This document shows, piece by piece, positions 19,835 through 30,960 of a stretch of 37,642 nt of DNA. Under the pieces are notes generated by a model. That model did not search any database and was not told where the DNA came from. It saw only the letters and a program-made list of their open reading frames with translations. Positions within the stretch are counted from its first letter, which is position 1. Every line of letters starts with the position of its first letter. Source of the DNA: Alphaproteobacteria bacterium (GTDB lineage Bacteria; Pseudomonadota; Alphaproteobacteria; Micavibrionales; Micavibrionaceae); NCBI GenBank assembly GCA_007117665.1, contig SKGD01000109.1, positions 1 through 37,642 on the forward strand. Reading direction: 5' to 3'. The position numbers and the translations under genes are program-made.

Positions 19835-19932
19835 GTCACGCCGGGTATTCGCAAAAATGGTAGCCAGCGCGTGTGGATCCTTGCATCCTCCTACGCCAAG
19901 GCTTCGGAAGGACAGGCGGAGGCGGGGATGAC
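19835..19932. repeat. Degenerate member of gtcat...ggcggggatgac palindromic repeat family
   Basis: gtcacgccggg ... gtggatcc ... ggcggaggcggggatgac, similar layout to the copy at 24175-24241. Confidence 0.5.
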
Positions 19933-19988
19933 TAAAAGGGAGACAAGGGGCACGGCGCGTGCGCCAGCCAGCCCAAGCAGATAGGGCG

Positions 19989-20879
19989 CTAAAAATTCGT
20001 TTTACTAACATGCTCCAGCAGAAAATCACGAAAAATGGCGATCCTGCGTGAATGGCGGCGCTCTTCGGGATAGACGAAGTAAACATCGACCGCATCGGGG
20101 TGATGGTCAGGCAGGACACGCTCCAGCGTTTTGTTGCTTTGCGCAAGATAATCGGGCAGGGCGGCCAGCCCGGCACCATTCTCGACAGCCTGGTGAATGG
20201 CGTACATCGAATTCATCATTAACAGGCTGTAATCTTCCTGCGGGTCGGTGCCAGCCAACCGGAAAAGCCAGTTCAGGTCGGAAAAGGGCGCAGGGGCATT
20301 TTCGGGATAGCCGAGCAATGTATGGTTTTTCAGATCCTGCGGCGTTTCCGGCCGGCCATGCTTGTCCAGATAGTCTTTGGCGCCGTATATATGAAAGTGA
20401 ATGGTTGTAAGCTGGCGCTGGATCAGGTCGGGCTGTTCGGGTTTGTAAAGCCGGATCGCCGCATCAGCTTCGCGCATGCCCAGATTGAGAACCCGATCAT
20501 CCAGCAAAAGCGTGAGCTGGATATTGGGGTGTTTGTCGCTTAGCTCCTTCAGACGCGGCGCAAGCCATGTCGAGCCGATAAATTCGGTTGTGGTGATCCG
20601 CAGCGGTCCTTCGGGGAGTTGTTTTGAATCGCTGATCTGTCCTTCAATCATCGACAGCTTGCCAAAAATGTCCTTGGCGGCTTTTTGCAGTATTTCGCCC
20701 TGTTCCGTCAGCAGCAATCCACGCGCATGCCGGTGAAACAACGTTACCCCCAGACTGTCCTCAAGCGTGCTGATCTGGCGTGATACGGCGGATTGGCTGA
20801 GGTTTAAAACATCCCCGGCATGGGTAAAGCTTCCGGCTTCGGCGACTGCGTGAAATATGCGAAGCTTGTCCCAATCCAT
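19989..20879 (-). CDS. lsrB: LysR-family regulator, LsrB/VtlR-like
   Basis: N-terminus MDWDKLRIFHAVAEAGSFTHAGDVLNLSQSAVSRQISTLE characteristic of LsrB/VtlR; immediately downstream of trxB. Confidence 0.85.
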   Translation of the reverse strand: MDWDKLRIFHAVAEAGSFTHAGDVLNLSQSAVSRQISTLEDSLGVTLFHRHARGLLLTEQGEILQKAAKDIFGKLSMIEGQISDSKQLPEGPLRITTTEFIGSTWLAPRLKELSDKHPNIQLTLLLDDRVLNLGMREADAAIRLYKPEQPDLIQRQLTTIHFHIYGAKDYLDKHGRPETPQDLKNHTLLGYPENAPAPFSDLNWLFRLAGTDPQEDYSLLMMNSMYAIHQAVENGAGLAALPDYLAQSNKTLERVLPDHHPDAVDVYFVYPEERRHSRRIAIFRDFLLEHVSKTNF

Positions 20880-20882
20880 GCG

Positions 20883-21860
20883 CTATTCGGCCGCTTCTGA
20901 TTTTTGTTTGTTTTGGGATGATTTTTGCGCGGCCAGAAAACGGTCGGCCTCCAGCGCCGCCATGCACCCCATGCCGGCGGCGGTAACGGCCTGCCTGTAA
21001 GTATGATCGGTGACATCGCCGGCGGCATAAACGCCGGGGACGGATGTTGCGGTCGAATCCGGCGCGGTTATCAGGTAACCCTCCTTGTCCATATCAAGCT
21101 GTCCGCGGAACAAGGATGTTGCCGGATCATGGCCGATGGCGACAAAAAAGCCGGATATGTTGATGGTGCTTTCTGCGCCGTTTTTGAGATTTTTCAGCCG
21201 CGCGCCTGTTACGCCGCTCTCATCGCCCACTACCTCTTCGACAACGCTGTCCCAGATGATTTTGATCTTCTCATTTTCAAACAGGCGATCCTGCATGATT
21301 TTTTCTGCGCGCAGGGAGTCCCGGCGATGGATCAATGTGACGCTGTTACAAAAATTAGTCAGGAACAACGCTTCTTCAACGGCTGTATTGCCGCCGCCAA
21401 CAACAGCGACATCCTTGCCGCGGTAAAAAAATCCGTCACAGGTCGCACATGCGGACACGCCTTTATTCATAAATGCTTTTTCGGAGTCCAGCCCCAGCCA
21501 TCTTGCGGTGGCGCCGGTGGCGATCACCAGCGTATCAGCCGTATAAATCATTCCCGAATCGCTTTCCATGCGAAAAGGGCGGTGGCTCAGGTCAATGGCG
21601 GTGATGATATCGCTGACGATCTCCGTCCCGACATGCAGTGCCTGCTTTTGCATTTGCTCCATCAGCCACGGCCCTTGAATGACATCGGCAAAGCCGGGGT
21701 AGTTTTCAACATCGGTGGTGATCGTCAACTGGCCACCCGGTTGCAGCCCTTGCACCAGAACAGGCGAAAGATTGGCGCGGGCGGCATAAATCGCCGCCGT
21801 ATAACCGGCCGGGCCGGATCCGACAATCAGAACTTTCGCATGTGTTGTTTTCTTACTCAT
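20883..21860 (-). CDS. trxB: Thioredoxin-disulfide reductase
   Basis: VGSGPAGYTAAIYAARA FAD motif, CATCDGFFYRGKDVAVVGGGNTAVEEA, AAGDVTDHTYRQAVTAAGMGCMAALEA. Confidence 0.96.
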   Translation of the reverse strand: MSKKTTHAKVLIVGSGPAGYTAAIYAARANLSPVLVQGLQPGGQLTITTDVENYPGFADVIQGPWLMEQMQKQALHVGTEIVSDIITAIDLSHRPFRMESDSGMIYTADTLVIATGATARWLGLDSEKAFMNKGVSACATCDGFFYRGKDVAVVGGGNTAVEEALFLTNFCNSVTLIHRRDSLRAEKIMQDRLFENEKIKIIWDSVVEEVVGDESGVTGARLKNLKNGAESTINISGFFVAIGHDPATSLFRGQLDMDKEGYLITAPDSTATSVPGVYAAGDVTDHTYRQAVTAAGMGCMAALEADRFLAAQKSSQNKQKSEAAE

Positions 21861-21963
21861 TACTCTTCTTTGCTCGTTACAGATGACGTCACAGCGCGCT
21901 TGCTGTCTTTCTACTCTTAAGGTCTGACCCTAATGTTCCGACAGGCCGGGGTAAAGGCTCTTT

Positions 21964-22902
21964 TTACGGTTTCAGCCGCTTTTTAACGGCGGCGGCGATC
22001 AAAGCTGCATCTTGCAGCGGCGCATAACGGTATTTTTCCAGTATGCCTTCAAACGGCCGGACATAACCGCCATCAATCAGGTTTTTATGAAGCCTGTCAA
22101 TGCGTTTATGGCCTCCGGCAAGCGGAATCATGTAAACCGGCTTGCCGGTTGAGGCCGCTTCCGAGAGCATCGAGACGCTGTCAGCCGTGACCATGATAAA
22201 ATCCGCACAGCCCAGCATCCCGAAATAGGGGTTTGATCCTTGTCCGTCCCATAAGAAAATATTGTCGTGGCGTAACATATTTTCAAGGATCGCCCTGTTT
22301 TGCGCGCCGGTGCGCCGAGAGGCCGTCACCATAACGCCGTACCCGCTATCCGCCAGTGATATCAGGGAATCGCAAAGGTTGCGTGTGGCGGCTACGCTCA
22401 TGTGATAGGCCTTGCTGTTACCGCCGATCATCACCGCCACGCGCGGAACGGGCAAATGCAGGAATTGCGCCGTAAATTCCTGTGCTGCGTCCTGTAACCG
22501 CAATGGCGTGATGCGGTTCGGTGCGGCGACCGTGCGGATGACATGATCGCCCTTTGCAGGGTCGTGCGCGGGGACACAGACGAGATCGAACAGGTCATAA
22601 AAGCCCCGTGGATCCTGAATCTGGACGATCATGGTCTGGTTTCCGGCGCGTTTGCGGATGTAGCGTGCGGCGCCGATCGCCTTGCGCCCTGAGGAGATTA
22701 CCAGATCTGGCCATGGCGGTGCCATGAGATCACCGGTAAAAGCAAAAGACGGTTCCGGCCCGCCCCATGGCGAAATAGTGCGCCAGGGAAAGCGCAGCAT
22801 GACACGTTTTACCTCCGGCATCACCCCCAGCGCCTCGGCCACCCCTAGACACTGGTTTTCAGTACCGGCAATGCCTTCTGTGACAACCCAGCACGATGTC
22901 AT
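21964..22902 (-). CDS. Mitochondrial fission ELM1-family protein (DUF1022)
   Basis: WVVTEGIAGTENQCLGVAEALG, VISSGRKAIGAARYIRK, GGNSKAYH, DFIMVTADSVSMLSEAASTGKPVYM. Confidence 0.88.
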   Translation of the reverse strand: MTSCWVVTEGIAGTENQCLGVAEALGVMPEVKRVMLRFPWRTISPWGGPEPSFAFTGDLMAPPWPDLVISSGRKAIGAARYIRKRAGNQTMIVQIQDPRGFYDLFDLVCVPAHDPAKGDHVIRTVAAPNRITPLRLQDAAQEFTAQFLHLPVPRVAVMIGGNSKAYHMSVAATRNLCDSLISLADSGYGVMVTASRRTGAQNRAILENMLRHDNIFLWDGQGSNPYFGMLGCADFIMVTADSVSMLSEAASTGKPVYMIPLAGGHKRIDRLHKNLIDGGYVRPFEGILEKYRYAPLQDAALIAAAVKKRLKP

Positions 22903-23073
22903 TGGCCGGTTCCATAGGGCATATTTGTCATGGTCGATCCTTGTTCTGTTTTTTTCTTGTGCAGCAAAGCCATATTTTAGCCTTTGCGTAAAAATGCTTG
23001 CGCTTGTCCGCGCGCAACTTTATACCAATCTGATACACCTCAAAACAATAAATATAAAGGCGGTTTTACGCTC

Positions 23074-23547
23074 ATGAAACGGGTCAAGCTCGACAAAATT
23101 GATTTGAAAATCCTTTCCAACCTTCAGGATAACGGTCGCATCACCAATGTCGAGCTTGCCAAAGAGGCAGGCATTTCGGCGCCGCCATGTCTGCGCCGTG
23201 TGCGCGCGCTTGAGGAAAACGGCTATATTAAAGGCTATCATGCGCGCATAGATCCTGTCTCGTTGGGCTATGGCGTGACGGTCTTTGCGAATGTCAAACT
23301 GACCTCGCAGGCCCATTCCGACCTTAAAAAATTCGAGGGGCTGGTAAATTCGTGGCCGATGGTGCGCGAATGTCACATGTTGGCCGGGGAAACCGACTTT
23401 TTGCTCAAAATCGTGGCCAATGACTGGGACGATTATCAGGAATTCCTGACCAATAACCTGACGGCTGCGCCGAACGTAACCTCAGTCAAATCATCGTTGG
23501 CGATTCGCGCATCCAAGCATCTGGCCGGTGTTCCGATCGAAGTCTGA
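23074..23547 (+). CDS. Lrp/AsnC family transcriptional regulator
   Basis: LDKIDLKILSNLQDNGRITNVELAKEAGISAPPCLRRVRALEENGYIKGY; ATG at 23074 preferred over 22984. Confidence 0.93.
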   Translation: MKRVKLDKIDLKILSNLQDNGRITNVELAKEAGISAPPCLRRVRALEENGYIKGYHARIDPVSLGYGVTVFANVKLTSQAHSDLKKFEGLVNSWPMVRECHMLAGETDFLLKIVANDWDDYQEFLTNNLTAAPNVTSVKSSLAIRASKHLAGVPIEV

Positions 23548-23554
23548 TCCTACA

Positions 23555-24031
23555 TCATCCGCCGTAAATGACGTCCAGAATTTCATAGCTGCGGCGGCCT
23601 TGCGGGGTGATGACCTCAACGCTGTCGCCGACCGCCTTGCCGATCAGGGCGCGTGAAATCGGCGCTTTAATCGACAGCTTACCGATATCGGCATTGGCCT
23701 CGTAATGGCCGACAATCTGGTATGACACTTCAATGTCGGTTTCTTCATCGACGATGACAACTTTTGCGCCGAATTTGACCGTGTCGCCGCCAAGCGTTGC
23801 CGGGTCGATAATCTGGACGGCGGAAATGACGGCTTCCAGTTCCTGAATGCGGCCTTCGATAAAGCTTTGCTGTTCGCGGGCGGCGTGATATTCGGCATTT
23901 TCCGACAAATCGCCGTGCTCGCGCGCGGTCGCAATCGCCTCGATGACAGTCGGGCGGTCTTCCGATTTTAATTTTTTAAGCTCTTTTTCAAGGGCTTCAA
24001 AGCCCTCTTTGGTCATTGGAATCTTGTCCAT
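23555..24031 (-). CDS. greA: Transcription elongation factor GreA
   Basis: [58 protein letters not shown]. Confidence 0.97.
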   Translation of the reverse strand: MDKIPMTKEGFEALEKELKKLKSEDRPTVIEAIATAREHGDLSENAEYHAAREQQSFIEGRIQELEAVISAVQIIDPATLGGDTVKFGAKVVIVDEETDIEVSYQIVGHYEANADIGKLSIKAPISRALIGKAVGDSVEVITPQGRRSYEILDVIYGG

Positions 24032-24049
24032 TTTTATTCTCCGCTATCC

Positions 24050-24080
24050 AAAAAAATCAGCCCGCCGAAAAGACGGACTG
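24050..24080 (-). terminator. Terminator-like hairpin directly upstream of greA
   Basis: Minus strand cagtccgtc-ttttc-ggcgggctg (imperfect stem) followed by a T-rich tract, then greA RBS. Confidence 0.6.
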
Positions 24081-24174
24081 CACAGGACATAATCTTCATT
24101 CTCTGTTTATCCTATAAGCCATATCGGCGCAAGGTCAACTTCTTTTGCTGGTATGACGGGGAAAGCCCTCAATA

Positions 24175-24241
24175 GTCATGCCCGCCTTGTGCGGGCATCC
24201 GGGGGTGGCAAGATGGATCCCCGCACGAGGGCGGGGATGAC
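24175..24241. repeat. Double-hairpin palindromic repeat
   Basis: atgcccgc-cttgt-gcgggcat and atccccgc-acgagg-gcggggat (two perfect 8-bp stems) bounded by gtcat...atgac. Confidence 0.75.
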
Positions 24242-24294
24242 TACAAAAGAAGAAAGCGCGCATGACCGTAGAAAAGCCAAGTCTGTGGCAGCTT

Positions 24295-27200
24295 CTAAAC
24301 AGCGCGGCGGGCTGCGGCGGGGTTATCATCTTGCGCCTGATCATCGCCAGAATGATCGTCGTCAGACTCTTCTATGTCCCTGAAATAGTCTTGCAGCGGG
24401 GTGACGTCAATATCCCGTGCCCGCATGGCGCGCATGGCTTTTAGCCCGGCACGCGCCGCACTCAGCAGCGTGTAATAAGGGATTCTGTAGGCCAGCGCCA
24501 TCCGCCGGATTGAAAAAGCATCAGCAAAGGATTGCGCGCCGCGTGTTGTGTTGATGATAAAGTCAATTTCACCGTTAATGACGGCATCGACAATATGGGG
24601 TTGTCCTTCCATGACTTTGTTGATGCGCCGCACATCCAGCCCTGCTTTTTGCAGATGGGCGCAGGTGCCGCCCGTGGCGATCAGCGTATAGCCCATCTCG
24701 GCCAGTTCCTGAGCGATCGGGACAAGCTCGTCCTTATCCGTATCCTTGACCGACAAAAAGACGGTTCCGTCGGTCGGCAGGAGCGTACCCGCCGCCATTT
24801 GCGATTTGGCGAAAGACTGGGCGACATCACGATCGATTCCCATTACCTCGCCGGTGGATTTCATTTCCGGCCCCAAAATCGGATCAACGCCGGGGAAGCG
24901 ATCCCACGGGAAGACGGGCGCTTTGACGGCCGTATGATCGGGCGCCATGCCTTGCAGCAAGTCCCGGAAATCAGCCAGTTTTTCACCGGCCATGATACGG
25001 GCGGCGATTTTGGCGACAGGCGTTCCGGTCGCCTTGGCGACGAACGGCACTGTGCGGGAGGCGCGGGGATTGACTTCGAGGATATAAATATCATATTCCG
25101 CCGTATCGCGGTTCATCTTGACGGCGAATTGCACATTCATCAGGCCTTTGATCTGCAACCCTTTGGCAAGCTGGATTGACTGGCGCTCAAGCTCGCGCAC
25201 GGTTTTGTATGTCAGGGAATGAGGCGGCAGCACACACGCCGAATCGCCGGAGTGAATACCGGCTTCTTCGATATGCTCCATAATGCCGGCGACATAGACG
25301 TCCTTGCCATCGCTTAAAACATCCACATCGACCTCGATCGCCCCGCGCAGGTAACGATCCAGCAGCACAGGCGAGTCGCCCGAAACCTTGACGGCGGTGC
25401 TGATATATTCCTTAAGCTCTTCGGTCGTATGAACGATCCGCATGGCTTGCCCGCCCAATACGTAGGATGGACGGATCACCAGCGGATAACCGATTTTTTC
25501 ACCGGCTTCAAATGCTTCTGCGGCGGTATAGGCAATGCCGTTATAGGGCTGGCGGAGTTTGAGCTTTTTCAGCAATTTCTGGAAGCGGTCGCGGTCTTCG
25601 GCAAGGTCGATCGCGTCAGGCGTCGTGCCCAGAATTTTAACGCCGTGCGCTTCGAGCTTTTTCACAAGGTTCAGCGGGGTCTGGCCGCCAAGCTGGACGA
25701 TTGCCCCGACCAGCGTGCCGTTTTGGGTTTCCCCGTCAATCAGTTCAATGACGTCTTCGGCAGTTAACGGCTCGAAATAAAGACGGTCGGACGTGTCATA
25801 GTCGGTTGAAACCGTTTCGGGGTTGCAATTAACCATGATGGTTTCATAGCCGGCCTCTTTAAGCGCATAAGCCGCATGCACACAGCAATAATCAAACTCG
25901 ATCCCTTGGCCGATACGGTTTGGCCCGCCGCCAAGAATGACGATTTTCCGGCGATCTGAGGGCATCGACTCATTGTCTGGTTCGTTCATGCCATCACCTT
26001 CGTAACAGCCATACATATAAGCGGTTTGTGATGGAATTTCGGCGGCGCAGCTATCGATTCGCTTATAGACGGGACGCACGCCGTATTTATGCCGTGCCTT
26101 GCGGACGGCTTCTTCGCGGACGCCAACCAGCGCGGCAAGGCGGGCATCCGAAAAGCCGGTTTTTTTGAGCGCCAGCCAGCCGGTTTTCGTAACCGGCAGC
26201 CCGTTTTGCGCGACTTCCTGTTCTTTGTCGATAATATGTTTGATGCGTTCCAAAAACCACATATCGTATTTGGTAATGTCATGGATATCATCCAGCGAAA
26301 AACCGTGACGCATGGCTTGCGCGACATAAAGAAGCCGTTGCGGGGTCGGGCGTGACAGCGAAGCGCGAATTTGATCCGGATGCGGGGCTTCGCCTTCGAT
26401 CACGCCCCGGATCGGAACCGGATCGAATCCTGTCATGCCTTTTTCCAGCGAGCGCAGGGCTTTTTGCATCGATTCTTCAAAATTGCGACCGATCGCCATG
26501 GCTTCGCCGACCGATTTCATCGCCGTGGTCAGGTTATTATCCGTGCCGGTGAATTTTTCAAACGCAAAGCGCGGAATTTTGGTCACGACATAATCAATAG
26601 ACGGCTCAAAAGAGGCAGGCGTCTTGCCGCCGGTAATATCATTGCCAAGCTCGTCCAGCGTGTAGCCGACAGCCAGCTTGGCGGCGACTTTGGCGATCGG
26701 GAACCCGGTCGCCTTGGAAGCCAGCGCCGAAGAGCGCGACACGCGGGGGTTCATCTCGATCACCACCATGCGGCCATCCGCGGGATTAAGCGCAAATTGC
26801 ACGTTCGAGCCGCCTGTTTCCACCCCGATTGCGCGCAGGACGGCGATCGAGGCATTACGCATGATCTGATATTCCTTGTCCGTCAGGGTCAAGGCCGGGG
26901 CAACGGTAACCGAATCGCCGGTATGGACGCCCATCGGGTCGATATTTTCAATCGAGCAGATAATAATGCAATTATCGTTTTTGTCGCGGACGACTTCCAT
27001 TTCATATTCTTTCCATCCCAAAACCGATTCTTCAATCAGGACAGTCGATGTCGGTGACGCGTCCAGCCCTTCGCGCACGATGCGGCGGAAATCGTCACGG
27101 TTATAGGCAATGCCGCCGCCGGTACCACCCAGCGTGAAAGAGGGGCGGATAATGGCGGGCAACCCGACAAAGGCAAGGGCTTCGAGCGCGTCGTCATAGC

Positions 27201-27651
27201 TGTTGACCTGACGGCTGCGGGGGCTTTCAAGGCCGATCTCGTCCATACAGACTTTGAACATCTGGCGGTCTTCGGCTTTTTCGATGGCCGCGCGGCAAGC
27301 ACCGATCAATTCGATCCCCAGCCGATCCAGCGTACCGTTTTCCGCCAGCGCAATCGACGTGTTCAGTGCCGTCTGGCCGCCCATGGTAGGCAGGAGCGCG
27401 TCAGGCTTTTCTTTCTCCAGAATGCGGGCGACAACATCCGGCGTGATCGGTTCGATATAGGTCGCATCGGCCAGTTCGGGGTCAGTCATGATGGTTGCCG
27501 GGTTCGAGTTGATCAGGATCACTCGGTATCCTTCCTCGCGCAGCGCTTTACAGGCCTGTGCGCCGGAATAGTCAAATTCGCAGGCTTGTCCGATAATGAT
27601 CGGCCCGGCACCGATGATGGCAATGGATTTGAGGTCGGTTCTTTTAGGCAT
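24295..27651 (-). CDS. carB: Carbamoyl-phosphate synthase large subunit
   Basis: [33 protein letters not shown] ... [22 protein letters not shown]; start at 27651 preferred over 27705. Confidence 0.97.
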   Translation of the reverse strand: MPKRTDLKSIAIIGAGPIIIGQACEFDYSGAQACKALREEGYRVILINSNPATIMTDPELADATYIEPITPDVVARILEKEKPDALLPTMGGQTALNTSIALAENGTLDRLGIELIGACRAAIEKAEDRQMFKVCMDEIGLESPRSRQVNSYDDALEALAFVGLPAIIRPSFTLGGTGGGIAYNRDDFRRIVREGLDASPTSTVLIEESVLGWKEYEMEVVRDKNDNCIIICSIENIDPMGVHTGDSVTVAPALTLTDKEYQIMRNASIAVLRAIGVETGGSNVQFALNPADGRMVVIEMNPRVSRSSALASKATGFPIAKVAAKLAVGYTLDELGNDITGGKTPASFEPSIDYVVTKIPRFAFEKFTGTDNNLTTAMKSVGEAMAIGRNFEESMQKALRSLEKGMTGFDPVPIRGVIEGEAPHPDQIRASLSRPTPQRLLYVAQAMRHGFSLDDIHDITKYDMWFLERIKHIIDKEQEVAQNGLPVTKTGWLALKKTGFSDARLAALVGVREEAVRKARHKYGVRPVYKRIDSCAAEIPSQTAYMYGCYEGDGMNEPDNESMPSDRRKIVILGGGPNRIGQGIEFDYCCVHAAYALKEAGYETIMVNCNPETVSTDYDTSDRLYFEPLTAEDVIELIDGETQNGTLVGAIVQLGGQTPLNLVKKLEAHGVKILGTTPDAIDLAEDRDRFQKLLKKLKLRQPYNGIAYTAAEAFEAGEKIGYPLVIRPSYVLGGQAMRIVHTTEELKEYISTAVKVSGDSPVLLDRYLRGAIEVDVDVLSDGKDVYVAGIMEHIEEAGIHSGDSACVLPPHSLTYKTVRELERQSIQLAKGLQIKGLMNVQFAVKMNRDTAEYDIYILEVNPRASRTVPFVAKATGTPVAKIAARIMAGEKLADFRDLLQGMAPDHTAVKAPVFPWDRFPGVDPILGPEMKSTGEVMGIDRDVAQSFAKSQMAAGTLLPTDGTVFLSVKDTDKDELVPIAQELAEMGYTLIATGGTCAHLQKAGLDVRRINKVMEGQPHIVDAVINGEIDFIINTTRGAQSFADAFSIRRMALAYRIPYYTLLSAARAGLKAMRAMRARDIDVTPLQDYFRDIEESDDDHSGDDQAQDDNPAAARRAV

Positions 27652-28300
27652 GACAGCATCCTGTTGCAAAGGGGGCGGCATCGTCCGCGCCGGTGATTTT
27701 CTCAAACGCGCCGGAGGAGTCCTGATAGCCGTAAAGGGCGCCTTCTTCCATGCAGAACAGCCACGGCATGATGGTCATCGTCCCGGCATCGAGCGCCGCG
27801 CGCACAGCCGGATATGTTTCAAGGTTTTTCGCGCTTTGCAACACAATCTCTTCTTCGGTTTTGCGCTGTAATTCCTGGATATCATCAGGATTGGCACAGG
27901 ATTGACGCGCTTTATCAAGGCTGGTACGCGCCAGCTTTATGAAGCTGCTGATTTCATCATCCTGCATATTTTCGATCAGCGCCCGAATCGCGCCGCACCC
28001 CGTATGCCCCAGAATAATAATTTTGCGGACATCGTTATAGCGGATGGCGAATTGTAACGTGGCGCTCAGCGCCGTGCCTTGCTGATAAGGGCGCACGATT
28101 GCCCCCATGGCTTTGTGTCCGAAAAACGTGCCGGGCGGCGCCTGAAAAATAGTGCCGGGATTGGTACGGGAATCAATACAGGAAATAATCATATAGTCGG
28201 GTTTTTGCCCTTCTGCGATCAGGCGTAACATGATCCCGCCATCGGACTCATATTGTCGCTTTTTGAATTGTTCGAAACCTGCGATCAATTCTTTTGTCAT
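27644..28300 (-). CDS. Beta-class carbonic anhydrase
   Basis: SCIDSR (CxDSR) and GHTGCGAI (HxxC) zinc-ligand motifs; lies between carA and carB. Confidence 0.93.
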   Translation of the reverse strand: MTKELIAGFEQFKKRQYESDGGIMLRLIAEGQKPDYMIISCIDSRTNPGTIFQAPPGTFFGHKAMGAIVRPYQQGTALSATLQFAIRYNDVRKIIILGHTGCGAIRALIENMQDDEISSFIKLARTSLDKARQSCANPDDIQELQRKTEEEIVLQSAKNLETYPAVRAALDAGTMTIMPWLFCMEEGALYGYQDSSGAFEKITGADDAAPFATGCCHA

Positions 28301-28318
28301 GCTTTGTGTCTCACTTTG

Positions 28319-29500
28319 TCAGGCCGTCTTGGCTTTTTGGATGTTTTCAATGAAACGGGCAAACAGGTAATGGCTGTCATGCGGGCCGGGCGAAGCTTCG
28401 GGGTGGTATTGCACGGAAAAGACCGGGCGGTCTTTCAGGCGCAACCCTTCATTCGAGCCATCAAACAGGCTGATATGGGTTTGTTCGGCATCATCGGGCA
28501 AGGTGTCGGCAATCACTTCAAAGCCGTGATTTTGGCTGGTGATTTCGACTTTTCCGGTTGCGATATCCTTGACCGGATGGTTGGCGCCGCGATGGCCAAG
28601 ATGCATTTTGCGGGTCTTTGCCCCCAGCGCCAGCGCCAGAATCTGGTGCCCCAGACAAATGCCGAAAACCGGCATGCCGCGTGCCAGAAGTTCCTGAACG
28701 GTCGGCACAGCATAGCGGCCGGTGGCTGACGGGTCGCCGGGCCCGTTGGATAAAAATACGCCATCGGGCTTGTGTTGCAATATCTCTTCGGCGGAGGCTG
28801 TGGCGGGGACAATGGTTACCTTGCACCCGGCATCGGCCAGACAACGTAATATATTGCGCTTGGCACCGAAATCGACCGCCACCACATGATAGGCGGGATT
28901 ATCCTGCTGCCCGTATCCATGGCCGTGTTGCCACAATGTTTCATGCCATTCATAGGCACGGTCGCAACAAACATCTTTTGCCAGATCCATACCGCCCAGC
29001 CCCGGCCATGCGGCGGCTTCGCGGTGCAGGGCATCAAGATCGAACTGTCCTTGCGGGTTATGGCACACAATGCCGACGGGGGCACCCTGATCACGAATCA
29101 TACGGGTCAATGCCCGCGTATCGACACCGCTGATGCCCGGCAAATCGTGAGACTTGAGCCATGTGTCGAGATGTTGCTGCGCGCGCCAGTTTGACGGGGC
29201 GGTGATATCTTCGCGCATAATGACGCCCCGTGCTGCGGGGACAAGCGTTTCAATATCTTCATCATTGGCGCCGACATTGCCGATATGGGGGAAGGTAAAG
29301 GTGATAATCTGCCCCGCATAGCTGGGGTCGGTGATGATTTCCTGATAGCCGGTCAGGGATGTATTAAAACATATTTCCCCGATTTTTGCGGTTTCCGCGC
29401 CCAGTCCGCGCCCCCAAATAAGGCGGCCATCGGCAAAGACAATAACGGCTGTTGCATTCTCAGGTGGTTTTATATTAGAAAGCTGTGTCATCGAAACCAT
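28319..29500 (-). CDS. carA: Carbamoyl-phosphate synthase small subunit (start between 29491 and 29521)
   Basis: [46 protein letters not shown] glutaminase motifs, [14 protein letters not shown]. Confidence 0.96.
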   Translation of the reverse strand: MVSMTQLSNIKPPENATAVIVFADGRLIWGRGLGAETAKIGEICFNTSLTGYQEIITDPSYAGQIITFTFPHIGNVGANDEDIETLVPAARGVIMREDITAPSNWRAQQHLDTWLKSHDLPGISGVDTRALTRMIRDQGAPVGIVCHNPQGQFDLDALHREAAAWPGLGGMDLAKDVCCDRAYEWHETLWQHGHGYGQQDNPAYHVVAVDFGAKRNILRCLADAGCKVTIVPATASAEEILQHKPDGVFLSNGPGDPSATGRYAVPTVQELLARGMPVFGICLGHQILALALGAKTRKMHLGHRGANHPVKDIATGKVEITSQNHGFEVIADTLPDDAEQTHISLFDGSNEGLRLKDRPVFSVQYHPEASPGPHDSHYLFARFIENIQKAKTA

Positions 29501-29538
29501 TTTATTAGAGCCTTCGCGCATAAAAGGAAAGCAAAAAA

Positions 29539-30000
29539 GTGGATAAAAGAACAGAATTCAACAATGCATTGAAAGACGCTTTACGGGAAAAAGACAAGGT
29601 TGCCATGGGTGCGATTCGCCTGATGGTTGCCGCGCTTAAAGATCGGGACATCGAAGCGCGCGGCAAAGGCAATGCCGATGGGATCAGCGAAAGCGATATT
29701 TTGTCGATGTTGCAATCCATGATCAAGCAGCGTCAGGAATCGATGAAGACCTATCGCGATGCTGGACGTGACGACCTTGCCGATCGCGAAGAACAGGAAA
29801 TCAAGATTATTGAGCGGTTCTTGCCGCAACAAATGAGCGAAGATGATATGCGCGCGGTCGTGGACGGGCTGATTAGCGAACTGGGCGTTGCCGATATCAA
29901 GGATATGGGACGTTTGATGGCGGAGCTGAAAAAACGTTACGCTGGACAGCTTGATATGGGACGCGCCAGCGGCGTTGTGAAAGAAAAGCTGGCGGGGTAG
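29539..30000 (+). CDS. GatB/YqeY domain protein
   Basis: [31 protein letters not shown] ... [18 protein letters not shown] ... [24 protein letters not shown]. Confidence 0.93.
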   Translation: MDKRTEFNNALKDALREKDKVAMGAIRLMVAALKDRDIEARGKGNADGISESDILSMLQSMIKQRQESMKTYRDAGRDDLADREEQEIKIIERFLPQQMSEDDMRAVVDGLISELGVADIKDMGRLMAELKKRYAGQLDMGRASGVVKEKLAG

Positions 30001-30021
30001 AGGCTCGCCCTTTCAGTGCGC

Positions 30022-30960
30022 TCAGGAGAAATGCGCTCGTGCGTAAGCGATTTTCTCATCCGGGGTTTCTTTGCCGGACAGGTCGTTCTCAATTTTTTCG
30101 ATACGGCTTTTAAGGCCGGTGCGATTGGCGATCTGGATCGATATCCCCGGCCGTGCATTCATTTCCAGCAACATCGGTCCGTGATTTTTGTCGATCACGA
30201 TATCAATCCCGATATATCCCAAAGGTACGGTGTTTCCGGCTTTTGATGCCATGATCAAAATATCTTCCCATGCGGGAATGCGGATCCCCGCCAATGCTAT
30301 ACCGGTGTCTATATGATGCGTGACCATGCGGTTACGGAGAATGCCTTGTGTCGTCATGCCATCGTGGATGGATATGCCCACGCCGATTCCGCCGGCATGC
30401 AGGTTGGCACGGCCGCTTGACGATTTTGTCGGCAGGCGCAGCATCGCCATGACAGGCACGCCGTCATAAATGACAAGCCGGATGTCGGGAACGCCCTGAT
30501 ACGCCATGTCCTGAAATAAAGGCGGGTTTTCAACGCAATATTCAATAATGCAGTCATCCCTGACGCCGCCCAGCGCATAAAGCCCTCCCAGAATATTGCT
30601 GATATGGTATCGCAGATCGTCAAGCGTTGTAGCTTTCCCACCGGGCCGCAGGAAATCCCCATTGTCAGTTCGTCCCTTGATGACGGTAATACCGCCGCCG
30701 CCACTGCCTTGCGCGGGCTTGATAACGAAGCTCTCATGCGGCGATAACAATTCATCCAGTTTTTTGATCTGATCCTGATAGGAAATCACATGATATGTTT
30801 CCGGCACTTTGATATTGGCCTGTTGCGCCAGTGCCTTGGTTTTTATTTTATTATCGACCAGATGATAGTCTGGCCGTTTATTGTGCAGAAAAATACAGTC
30901 GAGATTACGGCTGTTCATGCCCAGAACACCGTTTTTTTCGAGATGAGAGAAAAACAGCAT
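30022..30960 (-). CDS. ATP-grasp protein, alpha-L-glutamate ligase-related
   Basis: SFVIKPAQGSGGGGITVIKGR, PDIRLVIYDGVPVMAMLRLPTKSSSGRANLHAGGIGVGI, LLEMNARPGISIQIAN. Confidence 0.88.
   Translation of the reverse strand: MLFFSHLEKNGVLGMNSRNLDCIFLHNKRPDYHLVDNKIKTKALAQQANIKVPETYHVISYQDQIKKLDELLSPHESFVIKPAQGSGGGGITVIKGRTDNGDFLRPGGKATTLDDLRYHISNILGGLYALGGVRDDCIIEYCVENPPLFQDMAYQGVPDIRLVIYDGVPVMAMLRLPTKSSSGRANLHAGGIGVGISIHDGMTTQGILRNRMVTHHIDTGIALAGIRIPAWEDILIMASKAGNTVPLGYIGIDIVIDKNHGPMLLEMNARPGISIQIANRTGLKSRIEKIENDLSGKETPDEKIAYARAHFS

Noticed and set aside
20925-21920. Long plus-strand ORF (331 aa) opposite trxB
   Set aside because: Lies antisense to a clear trxB; composition looks like a shadow ORF of a GC-rich coding strand with no recognisable domain.
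26371-27057. 228-aa plus-strand ORF opposite carB
   Set aside because: Antisense shadow of the conserved CarB coding sequence; no family motifs.
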